The notes: generated by a model from the letters alone, not told the origin. Numbered from the stretch's first letter, positions 26,001 through 40,400 are shown. The stretch: 64,000 nucleotides of DNA from Chrysopilus asiliformis (GCA_964034945.1 OZ035962.1:76213942-76277941), one strand, 5' to 3'. Made by a program: numbers and translations.

Positions 26001-28397
26001 CAGTTATTTGCCAGCACTGCAGACCAGAATTTTTTTCAGGTTTCCAGATTTTTAACCAATTTTCTGCAAAAATGCTTTTCGTGGAATTTAAAATTTGCAA
26101 CCAACACGGCGTGAATTCAAAAAATCGCAATTCACTGATTTGACGATATCATAAAATTCACGCAATTATTTCGTTCAGTTTACACAATGTTTTATAGAAT
26201 CACATATGCCAGTTTTATTACACAATTTACGTCCGCGGCGGAGAGGGGGCCAATTACGATGAAGTCACTTGAATCAACTGCTGTGACGATGAAATTATTA
26301 TTAAGTCACTGAAGACTCGTGTGGCGGAACAAGACGATTTCCTTTACTTTTATTTATTTTTTTAATCTGTCTATTTTCTTTGGCGTAGGTTCGTCTTTGG
26401 ATCAAATCGAAATGCTAAACAGATTCAAGTGGAATTTTGGACAGGCGGTTTTTGGATACCTTGGCGGTAGCTGACGATAGAAACAAGCGAATCGACTGAG
26501 AGTCAAACGATTTCTGAGCAACTTGGCTCCAACTCAATGGACGCGATTGTGGCGATGACGATGAAGGCAACTTTTCGAGATTGGGCATTGGGGCCATTGC
26601 TGGATTCAGACACTCACTGACTTATCTGACTCTGCAATGGGGCTCCAATGGGGGTCAAGAGGAGTCGCTGTTGCCGGTTTGAAAATCAGCTCTCAGCCAA
26701 ATATGAGATCCGCCGCTGGATTCATATTCAGCTGTAGGCAGTGGAATCGAAGCTATCTCTTTAAAATATTTGGTTGAGTTTAAAAGAGGGGCGAAGCCCC
26801 AGTGCAACTGCCAGAGATTGTGATATCGCTTACAGTGATGTCGTTTAGAAAATGTTTTAATTGGCTTCAAAAAAATATGATATAGGATGTTTGTTAGACA
26901 AAAATTTGGCTTTTACACATGAAATTGACTAGTTTGACATGCACCTCATTGGAAAGGAAAAAACTCGGGAAATGTTTGTAAAGAATTTATTTAACAAAAT
27001 CACACTCTAAACCAGACTTTACTATGAGCCCAATAAAAAGGCAACCATGATGAAATACAGTAAATTTTACTGTTCTCTCCCAGTAAATAAAATTTATTGT
27101 TTGTCCCAATAAATATTGAATTGTATTCCCAGGAAAATTCTCATTCTGGAAAACTGAAAAGAATTGAAATAATAGCAATTTTTACTGGGAATCCTATAGT
27201 AAAATTTACTGGGATCACAGTAAAATCTTACAAATCTCTCAAATGCTTTTTGAGGCATTTGAATGGTTTTGGTAACATTTTTTTTTATTTTCAAACCTAA
27301 TTTTCTTTTTTATATCAAATTTTTTTTTTTATCTTAGTTTGGCGGGCTTAGCGGTCCAATTTTAGGAAATAAAACAAAAGTTGTGTTTAATTTTCCAGAA
27401 GGCTGGAAAATTAAACACAACTTTTGTTTTATTTCCTAAAATTGGACCGCTAAGCCCGCCAAACTAAGACAAATACTATTATACGGTCGACATATTATCA
27501 AAATTTTTTTTTTTGTTATCATTATTTTATTTTACATGAGAATTTTGACTTACCGCTAGACTATGGAAGCCTATTGAGAAATGGATTCTAAATAGGAGTG
27601 ACATTTATTGGGGTGAAACGATGACGAATTTACTCGGATGAAACAGCAAAGTGTCAGAATTGTTTTGGAAAGTCGGAAAAATATAAAATACTGGTACGAA
27701 ATCAGTGATTCCCCATTAAAAATTTACTGTATTATCAGTAAAATCTACAGTGTATCAGTAAATTTTACTGGGAAAACAGTAAAAAGAGAATATTTACTGT
27801 TTTTCCCAGTAAAATTTCGCTGCGAAATTTACTGGGAAAAGATCATGTGATTTAGAGTGCATGAATCTTTTCTGAAATGATTTATTTGTGATGAATAAGG
27901 ATTTTTGTGAAGACTTTTCGTGTTGTCATTGTAAGGGTTAAAATTTTTTTTTTTAAATTTCTAATTTTTTTTAAATAAGCAAATCTTTATAAAAAATTCT
28001 TCAGAAAGGAAAAAAAATATTATTTTTAGAAAAATAGTCCATTAAATGTGTATAATATTGAATTTGAACAAAAACATAAGAAAAGCTACAATTGCTAGGG
28101 GCCATTCGTCAAATACTCTATATGATGACAGACAAAATGTTTATTTAAAAAAATCCATTTGTAGAGGTCAGACGGAAAGGAGTGGTCCGATTACATTTTG
28201 ATGTATGGAGCGGTTATGTAAAATCATATTCTAAACAGATTATACCTCTATATATAATTATACCCGTATGGTGAAACCAAAGGGTATATTAGATTTGCCT
28301 TACCGTTTGTAACGCCAAGATCCCGTCATCACACATAAAAATGAATTACACCAGTGTGTTTAGAATGATAAAAATAATTAATTTCCGCATGTCCGTC

Positions 28398-28428
<31 letters not shown>

Positions 28429-31400
28429 CCGTCCATCTGTCTGTCTGTCTGTCTGTCTGTCTGTGGCGCGGATTGCGGGCGCACGGATTGAGCTAGAGAC
28501 TTAAAATTTTGCACAGATTCGTTTTTCGTAAAATGCGAGGCTAAGTTCATTAATGGGCAAAAATGGACCATTAGGGGGGGTACCCCCCATACGAACGAAA
28601 ACTTTTTTTCTGAATATTTCAAAAACGATGCAACTTATCAAAAAAGTCCAAGAACAAAAGTTATTTAGGATATGATTCTACATAAAACTCCCATACATCA
28701 AAATCCGATTGGAATAAATTTTAAAAAATCTTATTGGAAAGTTTGACTTCAAAGTGGAATTTTGGTACAACTGTTCGAATTTTGATACGAATATCACCAT
28801 ACGGGTCTCCAATGATTGCCAGATTGGCAATTATAGCTTTTGTTATGTTTTTAAATACGACTGACCGTTTTCGTGAAAAAAAATATCGTTTCGTTTGTAC
28901 GGGGAAGTGGAAATGAACCGTTCAATTTTGGCCGTTCAAGAACTTAGACTAGCCATTTACGAGATACACAACTGTGCAGAATTTCAAGTCTCTAGCTCAA
29001 TCCTTTCGAAAGTTATGGTGTTCACGGACAGATAGACGGACAGACAGACGGACGGACAAAAAATCATTTGTCATCCCTAACACCCTGGTATAGTTCATTT
29101 TTGTGTATAAGCTAAGGGCATAAACAAAAATGCGAAAAAAGTTTTGTGATAAGAATTCTTACCAACGGCGAAAAACGAGGTCTTTTACATTTCTGTAAAG
29201 GTTTTTTGCCTGTTTTGTGCCAAAAAATGGGAAAATCCAATCAACAGATTTTTCATTTTACAGTCAAATGATTAAAGAATTTATGTTAGCACTGCAATCA
29301 ATGAAAAAGTAATCTGATGATTATTTGATGATTATCAACGATAGGGAAATGAAAGCTTTTGTTGTTCAATATATTGAACATGTGGTGCCTAATATACAAA
29401 AAACTTTAACCCAAGCTAATAGTTTAAAGAGGGGGGTTTTTTTGTTTTAACGGAATTTTGTTTGAAAAATTATTTAATTCGCTGAAGCGGCTTTTTTTTA
29501 AAGCTTAGCATATTTTATTGCATTTTTAAAAAAATATTATTTTTTAAATATTGAGTCCTACATAAATCAGAAAATTCATTTCAAGTTTTCTCGGAACACC
29601 TGCGCGCTAGAATGTTTTTGATGCTATTATTATACCCGTATGGTGAAACCAAGGGGTATATTAGATTTGCCCTACACAAAAAAATGAATTACACCAGTGT
29701 GTTTAGAATGATAAAAAAAATTCAATTTTGCATGTCTGTCCGTCTGTCCGTTCACTTAAATCACCATACGGGTTTTCAATAATTGTCGAGATTGGCAATT
29801 ATAGCTTTTGTTATGGTTTTATTTTGAAATCTGTATGAAAACTTCAGGAAAAGAATGAAATTTCAGGAAAATCTGAGACCCAATAGTCCAATTTCTGTCA
29901 TACCATTTCGGGCGAGGAGATCTCATCCATTCAAAAACCCTCTTGCGTAACGAGGGGTTGGTTATTTTAAGGTACCTTTCCTTCGACAGGGTTTGGCCCC
30001 CACACCAGAAAAAGTCACTTTTGGCATTCAATTCGAGTGCATTATGCACAAGATATTTCGAATGTAATAACAGTCAAATATAAACACAAGAACTGGAACA
30101 AGTAATAGAAGATTGTCATGCTTGACGTCCTTTTTCTTTCTATTCAATAAACCAACTGTGTGACAATCTCGCACAATTTTTTTAAATATAAATTTTTCAG
30201 TATTTTTCTACAATAAAAAATGCTGAATTTCTTCAAAAATATGATACGATACTACAAATGAATATGAATATATACAAAAAAAAACTAACATTTTATGTCT
30301 CCTCAAATTATTCAGTGAAGAAATTATCCCACTCTAAAGACGAAATTATGTTTTGGCACATTTATTTCCTTTTTATTTATTTATTTATTTCTGTTTTAGT
30401 TCCCACTTTAAGAAGATGAAAAATTATGCAAGAAGTGACTCACAGTACTGTCGTACCAAAAATTTATTCATGGCGTTAAACACTTTTTGTTCTCATTCCA
30501 TATTTTTGCTATTATTCAACTTCTTCTTACTGCCATTACCACATTTTTTTTGGCGCTAAATACGTGGGACAATTCAATGGTTTTTTGAATATTTTGAATT
30601 TCCGTATATTGTTAGCGTATATGATAAATTGTCAGCTGAGCGAATTCTGACTGAACAAAAGTATTTTTTCTATAAGTTGTAGCGAGCAATTCAAAATTTT
30701 AGAGCATTTGCTTGAACTATTCGAGATTCTAAATTTGGTTATCGTCGGAAATTTATATCTTTTCTTGCACGATATTTGTCAACTTAATTGATTAATTTAA
30801 ATATATATTTGTATGTAATTTGGAGCTGTATTTTTTTTTTGAATTTTTTCGCCAATTTGAATTTTTATAGTTTCCAATTAATTTCAAGATTTTTATGATT
30901 TTTTTACGAGAACTTGCTCTGTTAAATTTTAAGACTATCTGTTCACATACTTATCTCCTTACCATGATGGTGATATGATTTTTAACAACAAATATACGTA
31001 TAAGAACGTGTATAAAACAGTATTGTGATCATACACAATTTAGACATCTTAATTTTGCTACAAAAAAAAAAAAAGAAAAGCCACTCGGAGCAATTTTAGA
31101 AAAATATTCAATTTGAGCCACTTTAGAAAAATGTCTTTCTGTCTATGTACAAAGTTTCTTAATAAATATTTGGGCTACAGCGATGAAATTTTGCAGCATA
31201 TTCAGTCCTGGAATCAGACGATCCTATTTTTTTAGAACTCGATTTTTCAAACCATTCTTAAAATATCCTGTTATTTAAAATATCTTTTTCGCGATTAACT
31301 CGAAATCTTACGACTTTTCAGGCTGCTATAAATTGTTATGTAGGACATGACATAAGAAAACGGAAATCCCTACACCGTATATAGGATCAAGGGGGGTATT

Positions 31401-34400
31401 TGTAAACGATTTTCACTTTTTGGATATTTTTTCAACTTTGTAATGGTTTTTTTAAAATTAAATCACTAACAGCGGAGTTTTGATATATTATATTAAAATT
31501 TGTTGTCTATTTATTGCCCATTCCATGTGATTTCAAAATTATAGGTCCTTAATTTTTTACAAAATTGGATGTTTACTTTTACCCCTATATTTTTTTCAAA
31601 TTTTTGAAAAATGGGGTAAAGGTAAACACCTTTTTTTAATCCTTTTTTTATATGCGTATCTGCGCAAAATTTCAAGTCTCTAGCTCAATCCGTGCGCCCG
31701 CAACCCGCGCCACAGACACACGGACGGACGGACATGCAGAAGTTAATTTTTTTTAACATACTGGTATAATTCATTTTTGTGTGTGATGACAGGATCTTGG
31801 CGTTACAAACAGTAAGGCAAAGTGAATATACCCTTTGGTTTCACCATACGGGTATAAAAAGGGTGATTACATTTGCCAGAAATTGTTTACATTAACCCCA
31901 TTATAGTGTTTACATTTGGACATGAGGTTACAAATGAGGGGGTAAATGTAAACAGACAATAATTTTTTACAGTTTGTTTATAGCCAACAATTAACATATA
32001 TAACTTATCTCAAGCAACTATATTGTTTGTATATTAAGCTAAAACATACATCTTTCTTTTAAAAATCCCTTCAAAATATAATTCTTTTCCCTCTTAGGAA
32101 AACTGAAATCACACTAAAAAGAAGCACTTTTTTTGACAGCTCCTACAGAACGAACCCTCTCTTAGATCTATTGTGCCACGTGTCCGCAGTGAGAAAAAAG
32201 ATCAATTTCCAATATATTATCTCGATAAGCTAAGAAGGAATAGCAGTTTGGGGACAACCAAAAGTGTTTACAATTACCCCTGTTTACATTTACCCACTTT
32301 GACCCTACTAGCTTTTTATACCCAAACCAAAGGGTATATTAATTTGCCCTACCTTTTGTAATGCCAAGATACCGTTATCACACACAAAAATGAATTACAC
32401 CAGTGTGTTTGGAATGATAAAAAAAAATTGAATTTTGCATGTCCGTCCGTCTATCCGTCCGTCTGTGGCGCGGATTGCGGGCGCACGGTTTGAGCTAGAG
32501 ACTTAAAATTTTACGCAGATTCGTTTTTTGCAAAATGCAAGGCTAAGTTCATTAATGGGCAACAAATGACGTTTAGGGGGTGGCGTGGGGGGGGGGTACC
32601 CCGCATACGAACGAAAACGTTTTTTGTGAATATCTCGAAAACGGTGCTTCTTATCAAAAAAGTGCAAGATCAAAAGTTATTTAGGATATGAATACAGAAC
32701 TTTTTTTCCAATTTTATTTCATCTCAAAATCTTGTTTAGTTTTTAAGTTACAGTCAAACCTGGTGGACCCTGGCTACGTGAGAAATCGGCCCGAGTGTGT
32801 TTCAACAGAAGTGGGAACTTAGGGGAAGTGTAGGACCTCTATAAGTGGAATCCCGTGAGGTCCAACTTATTCAGGTTCGACCGTATTAATAACCTTGTGC
32901 AGCACAATGGTATTTCTTTCATGACTGGCAATCCGTTTAGTGTTTAAGGAAACGAAGTTTTGTGCTGCAGTGGAACCTCGATCAGTCTAACTTGAAGGGA
33001 GCAGATGAAACTTCTCCATGGAAAAAAATATATGGGAACCGTTCCACCAAAATTCCATGCTCCAGTTTCATACTTATGGGAAAAAACTGCATAGTTGCTA
33101 AATATGGAAGTCATTCCATTAAAAAAATTGTAACTGTCCTCAAATTTTTTAGGACACATTCCAACAAACAAAATTCTTGTATTCTTTTTCATCATCCTTA
33201 GCGATGAGGCTCATTTTTGGATGAATGGATATGTAAATAAGCAAAATTGTCAGATTTGAGGCGATACCAATTCACACAAGATACACCAGCACCAAATGCA
33301 TTCCGAGAAAGTCACTGTTTGGTGCGGATTTTGGTCTGGCGGAATAATCGGTCCGTACTTATTCCAAAACGAAACAGGCATTGCCATAAGCGTCAACGGC
33401 TAGCGCTACAGATCGATGTTAAGTAACTTCTTGTGGCCTAAACTGGATGATCGGGGTACCGACAACATGTTGTTCCAACAGGACGGCGCTACATGCCACA
33501 CAGCGCATGCCACGATGAACATTCTGCAAGAGCGATTTGAGGGCATGATAATCTCGCGCTGCGGCTACGTGAACTGGCCACCAAGATCGTACGATTTAAC
33601 CGAGATCGTGCGTCTATGCGAATAAACTGCAAACAATTGATGCCCTCAAAGCCAACATAACAAACGATATCCAGCAAATTCAGCCAAATTTATGCGACAA
33701 AGTCATCGAAAATTGGACCTCCCAATTACGTTCTATCAAGCAAAGCCGCGGCGGACATTTTAACGACGTTATATTCCATAGAATATTCTTTCAAACAAAA
33801 AAAAATTGAGTGGATATCTTACACACAACTTTGTTTTATTTACATTTAAAAATCGAGCGTCCTTATTGAAAGACTCTTTACTTCTTAGCAGAAAATCGCT
33901 ATAAAAAACGTTTTTCTAGGAAGTTTAAAGGTCGCTGATCACGAAATCGTTGCCTAAACCCTGAAATTTGAAGCGCAAGATCCTGTAGGGTTAACACTAT
34001 TATCCTTTTTTAGGGTTCTGCTCAGTGGCCCTAAAAAACTTAGTAAAAAAAATTAGTCTGAAAAACTTGATATATCGCCAGTCTAGTTTTGGCGGTTGCA
34101 CAGTACAATTCGATATGTAGTGCCATAGCAGAATACTTTACCCTACTGTGAAATTTGTGTTTCAAAGTGGTGCAATTGTTTTACAAGCTGAGGTGTTTCT
34201 TTTAGTATTTCAACACTTCATTTTCGTAATACGCACTGTCCCGAGTACATTTTAGGATAAACTATTATTTACAATACAAGAACAATAAAAAAATATCTGA
34301 TGTGAACAGCACATGCCTTCCTTATACAAAATTTACGTTCCTGCGCAATTTACACTGTAACCCGCGAAGTAAAATATTAGCTTGTATAAAAATATGATTT

Positions 34401-37400
34401 TTTTAAAAATCTGAAATATCTCGATAACGGTTAAATATATCGATTTATGGTGAAAGGCAAAAATGTGGAGAATTTTGATATCTTTAGTTCTTCCTTCAAC
34501 TATTTTTTCGGAAAACCGTTAGTTTGCGAGCAATTCTCAAAAAAAATTTTTTTTTTAACTTTCAACAAAAATATTTCAATAACAGTAAAAGATAGCGCAT
34601 AACAGTGGAAAACAAAATTGGGGGAAATATTATTCTCTTCAATTCATCTCATACAATGACCACCAAAAACCCGTTAGTTGATGAGAGAATCGCCAAAAAA
34701 AACCTTTTTTTTAATTTTTTTTTAAAATAATGGTATATTTCAATACCGGTTTGAGATATCGAGTTATAGTAAAAGACAAATGTGGAGGAAATCTTACTGT
34801 CTTCAAGTTTTATTATAAACAAGACTACTCAAAAACGCGTAGTTTCAGAGTAAATAGCAAAAAACGAAATTACTATTTTTAAAAAGCCGCCATTTTGGTT
34901 ACTTCTGGTTAACGGATTTCTACTAAAAGATGATAGGATCATAAAACTAAACACAGATTGTGTACACAGATTGGGCGCATCCAACTACCAGAGCGGTTCT
35001 GGAGCGAAGCTCAGCTGCCAAAAAAATGCTCAGCTGAGCAGCATTTTGTGTCCTGAATGCACCGCTCATTTATATATGAACTATCATTGAAAGAAATTAT
35101 TGTTCAAGATGGACCGCGATGTAATTATCTCCGTAACGTTAGAAATTTGTGCTTCTGATACGATAAATCTGGAAGCTATTTCACTTTTGGTTGAAGAGTG
35201 TAAAGGAGCCGCTCCATTACCATGACTTTTTACCATGACAAAAAAAATGAGACACATTTATGTGAAGATGCCTTGGCGAGAAAGGGAGATAAGAATCAAC
35301 TGCAAAAATTTGTCGGCAAATGCAAAAATAATTTCCCCTCTTTTGTTATGGCGATTTTATGGCGATTTCTACTACAACCACACATTGTCCCTGTAAGTGA
35401 ATAGTAAGCACGGACACATTCAAACTGTTATTATAGCGTGATGTCATTTTAAAAGCTTTTTCTCCTTCGCATGCATAGTCAAAAGCTTTGTTACCATGCC
35501 AATTTGAACATTATATTCATAGCATAAGGTTTGATATGATTGCTATAAAATTGTAAAACTGGAAGGGATAGCGTTTAACTTGTATTCAGTTATTCCTATT
35601 TAGATCTACAAAAGTCTATCTTGCTCTAGTTTCCTGCATTTTTTTGTCATGGTAAAAAGTCATGGTAATGGAGCGGCTCCTTAATACTTCAGTTGAAGTC
35701 GGCCCAATCCGGAATGCGGCACCCGAAAGAAACCGGGATTATTTTGAGGTGACTATGCCGAAGTACACTCCCGAACTCTTTCGCCAACATTTTCCGCAAC
35801 GCCGACTATTTCCATTCCCGTTTGCTCAGCAAGAACTTCCATGAGGCTTCCCGTATTATAAATAACATAAATAACTATAAATATTATAAATAACACCATT
35901 TATGTATTTCCGTCGTCGTTTTTAGACATGAATTGAGGTTCTGTAATTCTTCATTTGACATTTGCTCAGCTACTGAGCGGAGTTCTTTTACGCTCAGAAA
36001 AAATGTGAGCTGCTCAGTTGAGCCGCTCTGTAGCGATTGCGTTCAGTAACTGAGCACCTTTTTCGCTCTAGAGCAGTGATGCTATGTACCTTTAGTGATA
36101 TTCCCCTTTCCAAATGACGAAATTCCCCTTTTTCCCCTTTTTCAATGACGAAATTCCCCTCATTTTTCCCCTATAAAAACAACGAATTTTAAATAAAGAC
36201 TTCATTTATTAACACCAAAAATTATTGTCATCTGGACTCATGTTAAAGTCTTTTAAGAGAAAAAAGCACAAATTAGGAAATAATTTTATATTTTGTAAAG
36301 CTTTAACAAAATACTCGTTAATTGTATTCCCGATAACAACGTCACGGGTCTCCAACCAAACGTCAAATAAGATATGAAAAGAAGCCGGGATTCACAATTG
36401 GATAATAATCAAAGCAAGTCACAAATGTATAAATCAAGGTAGTTCCTTTGCTTTTGAGCTTGAAATGATCCTGTCCTCCTTAAATTTGGTAAAAATTATT
36501 TTCATATTTTGAATAAAAAAAATATAAAAATATCAAAAAATGGAAAAAACAAAATCAAGTCGCGACTGGAACTCGATTTTTGTACTCCGGGCACTTTGCC
36601 ACTGGTCCATGCATTCTTCTGGTGAATATTGGTCGAAATTAGTACATTAAGCCAAATTTTAAAGATGACCAACATATTACTGATTTAATTGATTTTTACA
36701 TAATTTAAACAAAGCACTTCTGTTGATTTGCAATTTAAAATATTTCTATTGAAAATATATTTAAGAAATCCGAAAAACGAACAAAAAATATGTGTCAATG
36801 AACTTTCATGGAAACTACTTTCCATAAAAGTCTTTTAAAGTAGTTTAAAGTAATTACTTTGAATAACATGAGAAATGGTACTTTTTAATGTTCTTTTTTC
36901 AAAGCGGTTTAAAAGTACACTGAAAAATCGGTTAAACGACCATTCCAAAGTCCTTTTAACCCTTTCAGACCCCGTGGTCACATTTGTACACATTAAGGTT
37001 TTTCCCAAATATAACAATTTTATAAGATTATTTTGTATTTGAGACCGGTTGCGATCGTTTGTAAACAGTACAAGCTATCGAAAACAGTAATAGTACCGCT
37101 ATTTTTTATCGTATTTGAAAAGTTTAGGTCGAGTTCGTGTCAATGGCCAATGAAGTTTTGAAGAGTGCAGGTAAGCAGTTTTGTTTATTTCTAAATTATA
37201 AGTTTTAGGGTGAAATACGTTTAGCAAAAAATGTTTATCGATGAATTGAACTATTGAAATCATTTATAACGTAACTCTACAGTGGTTGTAGTTCATTTCA
37301 CTCGGAAAACTTGAAAAATATATATGTGCACATTTGTACACATCAGACCGAAACAAAAGTTTTTCACCTGATTCAAAAGTTGTAACCGTCTTATAAAAGG

Positions 37401-40400
37401 CGCCATTTTTTATGTTTAGTATGAAAATTTTTGTTACAAAGTTCAATTATTTTGTTTTACAAAAGTGTTTTGGTTTTTTTTAGAGATAACAATAAATAAC
37501 TAAATTGAAAAATGTTCACACCCGATGCATTGGATGTCTTACGTAATGGAAATTTGTCAGATGTGGATTTATCTTCGGATGACGAATATGTGGATCCTCC
37601 TAGACAAGAACCACGATCTCTCCGTGTGGGCGCAGATATAGTAAACCGGCATCAACGAGAATTCTATGCACTGGAATCTGATGATGAAGAGGAACCAAAT
37701 AATAGCGCTGAACTTGACTTAGAGAGTGGAGCAATACCGACTCCAGACTTTGCTGATTCTGAAGCTGTTCTGCTCGAGGGTGAGTTGGGACAATCCTCTT
37801 CAACTGAAAATTTTGAATTTCTCAAGCCAAAGTCAAATATTAGATGGAGACATAGAGAAATAGTAAACCAAATACCAATTGAATGGTCACCACCCATAGT
37901 CATTCAACCCACGGTTATTGCTCCAATTGATTATTACCACAGGTATGTTCCTAAAACATTTTTTAGCGTGATGGCTGAAATGACTAACTTATATGCAGTG
38001 CAATCTGGTAAAGGTAGGTTCAAACCTACTTCACCCAATGAGGTGAAAGTATTATTTGGACTGCATTTGGCCACAGGGATATTCAATTATCCTTCTTTGA
38101 AAATGTACTGGGAATCCAACATTGGCCTTGGTCTATTCACTGAAAATATGTCAAGGGACAGATTTTTTGAGCTGCGCACCAATTTGCACCTTGTCGACAA
38201 CACACAGATGCCACATGACTGTAAAGATGTCTTCTACAAAGTAAGACCTATCTATGATGCTATCAGAAACCGATGCTTGGATCTACCATTGGAGAGAGAA
38301 CTGTGTGTGGATGAGCAAATTGTACCTTTCACTGGAAAGCATGTTGCTAAGCAATATGTAAAAGGAAAACCTTGTCCATGGGGCATAAAACTATTCTTTT
38401 TGTGTGGGAAAAGTGGTCAGGCTTATGATTTTATAATCTACCAGGCTTCGTCTCCAGAACTGGATCAAACATGCGTGAAAAAAATCGGATTACCACTTGC
38501 TCCAGATTTTGAAACAAAAAGGAATAATGGCTACCTGTACCGCTCGCGTCAATAGATTTGTTAAACCTCCATTGCTGAGTGATAAAGATATCAACAAAAA
38601 ACCGAGGGGCTTCTCTCAAGAAGTTACTAGCACTGACGGCGATGTCACTGTGGTCAAGTGGTTGGATAATAAAGCCACCAATCTAGCCTCAAACTTTATT
38701 GGTGTGGGTCAAAAGGACATTGTGAAAAGGTGGTCCAAAAAAGATAAGCGATACATTGATGTTGAAAGACCAGAAATCGTGAAAAAGTATAATCATGCGA
38801 TGGGAGGAGTTGACTTACTGGACCAGCTGCTGAGCTACTATAAAACATTTATAAAGTCCAAGAAGTGGCCTTTACGAATGATATTTCATGCATCAGACCT
38901 AGCGGTTGTTCAAGCTTTCAGAGAGTATCAAATCGATAATGATTTGCTTGGAGTACCGAAAAACAAGAGACTCACTTTACTGTGTTTTCGACGACATGTA
39001 GCTGAGAGCTTAGTTTTATATCGAAAAACGTCTGGCGCTAAAAGAGGTCGTCCAACAAACAACAGCCTCATACCAGCAGTTATTCCAAGGAGAGTGGGAG
39101 AATTTCGCCCAGGAACAGATATAGCTCGCGATGCAGTTGGTCATTTTCCTGTACATGATGACGGTGGTCGAACTGGGACTCGCTGTAAATTGGTGGGATG
39201 CAAGGGAAGGTCACGCATCATGTGTATGAAATGTAAGGTACACTTATGCCTAAGCAAAGATAAGAACTGCTTCTTAACATTCCATACGTAAACGTAGGTA
39301 TGAGTACGAAATCTACAGAAAAATGTACCTAATACCTGCCTACTGATTACCATGTTCCTATTAGAGTGTAAGGGTTTTTTCATAAGTTTCATTTGTCCAA
39401 AGAATATGTGCAAATTTGTTATTGATTTTTAAATTTCTAATAAAAATTCTATAAAAAATATACCAGTCTATGATTTCGAGTTTTATAACAGTGTAGGCCG
39501 GATGTACTCAATTGTGTACATTAAGAAAAACTAAAATTTCCTGAAAACCACACATCTTGGATTTGTTTCTTCAATATTTTCTTACTCTTATTTACCCCCT
39601 TTTCCAACACAAATTTTATTATAACCAAATTCAAAAAAAAAATAATTCAGGTCTGAAAGGGTTAAAGTGCTTTCGTTAAAAATATTGGTGTGTACTTTAC
39701 AATTGCAATAAGATCATTACATATAAAGTTACAAATGCATAAATAAGCATTTCCTTCACTCTTTACCTTTGCCTAAGCTTGGAATTGGATTGTAATTGTT
39801 TTTAATTATTTGTACTTCTACTTTTCCGTATTTTTTAAAAGTATTTCGGATTTAGTTGAAAGGCGAAGATTTTCCCCTCGTTGTAAATCGTTTCCCCTCG
39901 TTTTGAAGCGTTTTCCCCTTTTCCCCTATTAACAATTTTTATAGTCAAATTCCCCGCAAAAAGGGGAATTCCCCTCGATATAGCATCACTGCTCTAGAGC
40001 GATGCTGAGCCGCTCTGGTAGTTGGATGCGCCCATTGATAGACAGAAAGACAGAGGAAATCTTTTTTAGGCAAGATTAAGAGGTTGCAATTTTTATGAAC
40101 ACAATACTTTACTATACTACGTATAAGAAAGTAAATAAAATAAAATGAATTGATGACATTATTAAAAACAATTCGACTTCTAACACAAAAAAAACCATTT
40201 GATTGATACATTATTTTGATGTTAGATGATATTTATAGCACTACAATTTTTTTGCTATACTACAATTTCATTTTCTGGAAAAAAAGCTATTCCTTATGTG
40301 AACAAAATGAAATGTCTAACAATTTGTTAGCAAAACGTGAATGATTTGCAACTCAGAACAGAAGATAAGACACGTCCAATCAATCAAAACCACCCAATAA

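Larger units (their letters stand above)
36074..39991. mobile_element. hAT element with 8-bp duplication CTCTAGAG, containing piggyBac
   Basis: CAGTGATGCTAT at both ends, flanked by CTCTAGAG at 36066-36073 and 39992-39999. CCCCTTTTTCCCC-type words repeat near both ends. Without the piggyBac it is about 1.2 kb with no transposase, so non-autonomous. Confidence 0.82.
34973..40033 (+). mobile_element. TIR element with 3-bp ATT duplication, Harbinger-like
   Basis: GGGCGCATCCAACTACCAGA at the left, exactly inverted at the right; ATT at 34970-34972 and 40034-40036. The comparison with family C shows only one ATT in the uninterrupted sequence. Arms contain many GCTCAG/CTGAGC words. It carries a transposase-derived frame (35109-35843) and two nested elements (35204-35681, 36074-39991). 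Confidence 0.72.
34270..40125 (+). mobile_element. Helentron-like element (families E+C), host of a nested stack
   Basis: Left part 34270-34972 carries AAATATCTCGATAACGGTTA, GATATCG and the GCCGCCATTTTGGTTACTTC block; right part 40037-40125 continues with GATAGACAGAAAGACAG and ends in ACTTTACTATACTACGTATA, AGAAAGTAAA. The unbroken order is seen at 11384-11735 and, for the left part, at 46190-46398 and 59000-59800. About 5 kb of foreign DNA splits it. Confidence 0.6.

Noticed and set aside
26415..26597. Alternative first exon of EML (starts MAPMPNLEKL)
   Set aside because: The only fitting donor (AAG|GTATCC) is phase 0, which does not match exon 5; joining to exon 6 would lose the conserved KMFMRGRPI block.
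29819..30049. 76-residue open frame on the minus strand
   Set aside because: No recognised domain, no splice context, located between repeat copies.
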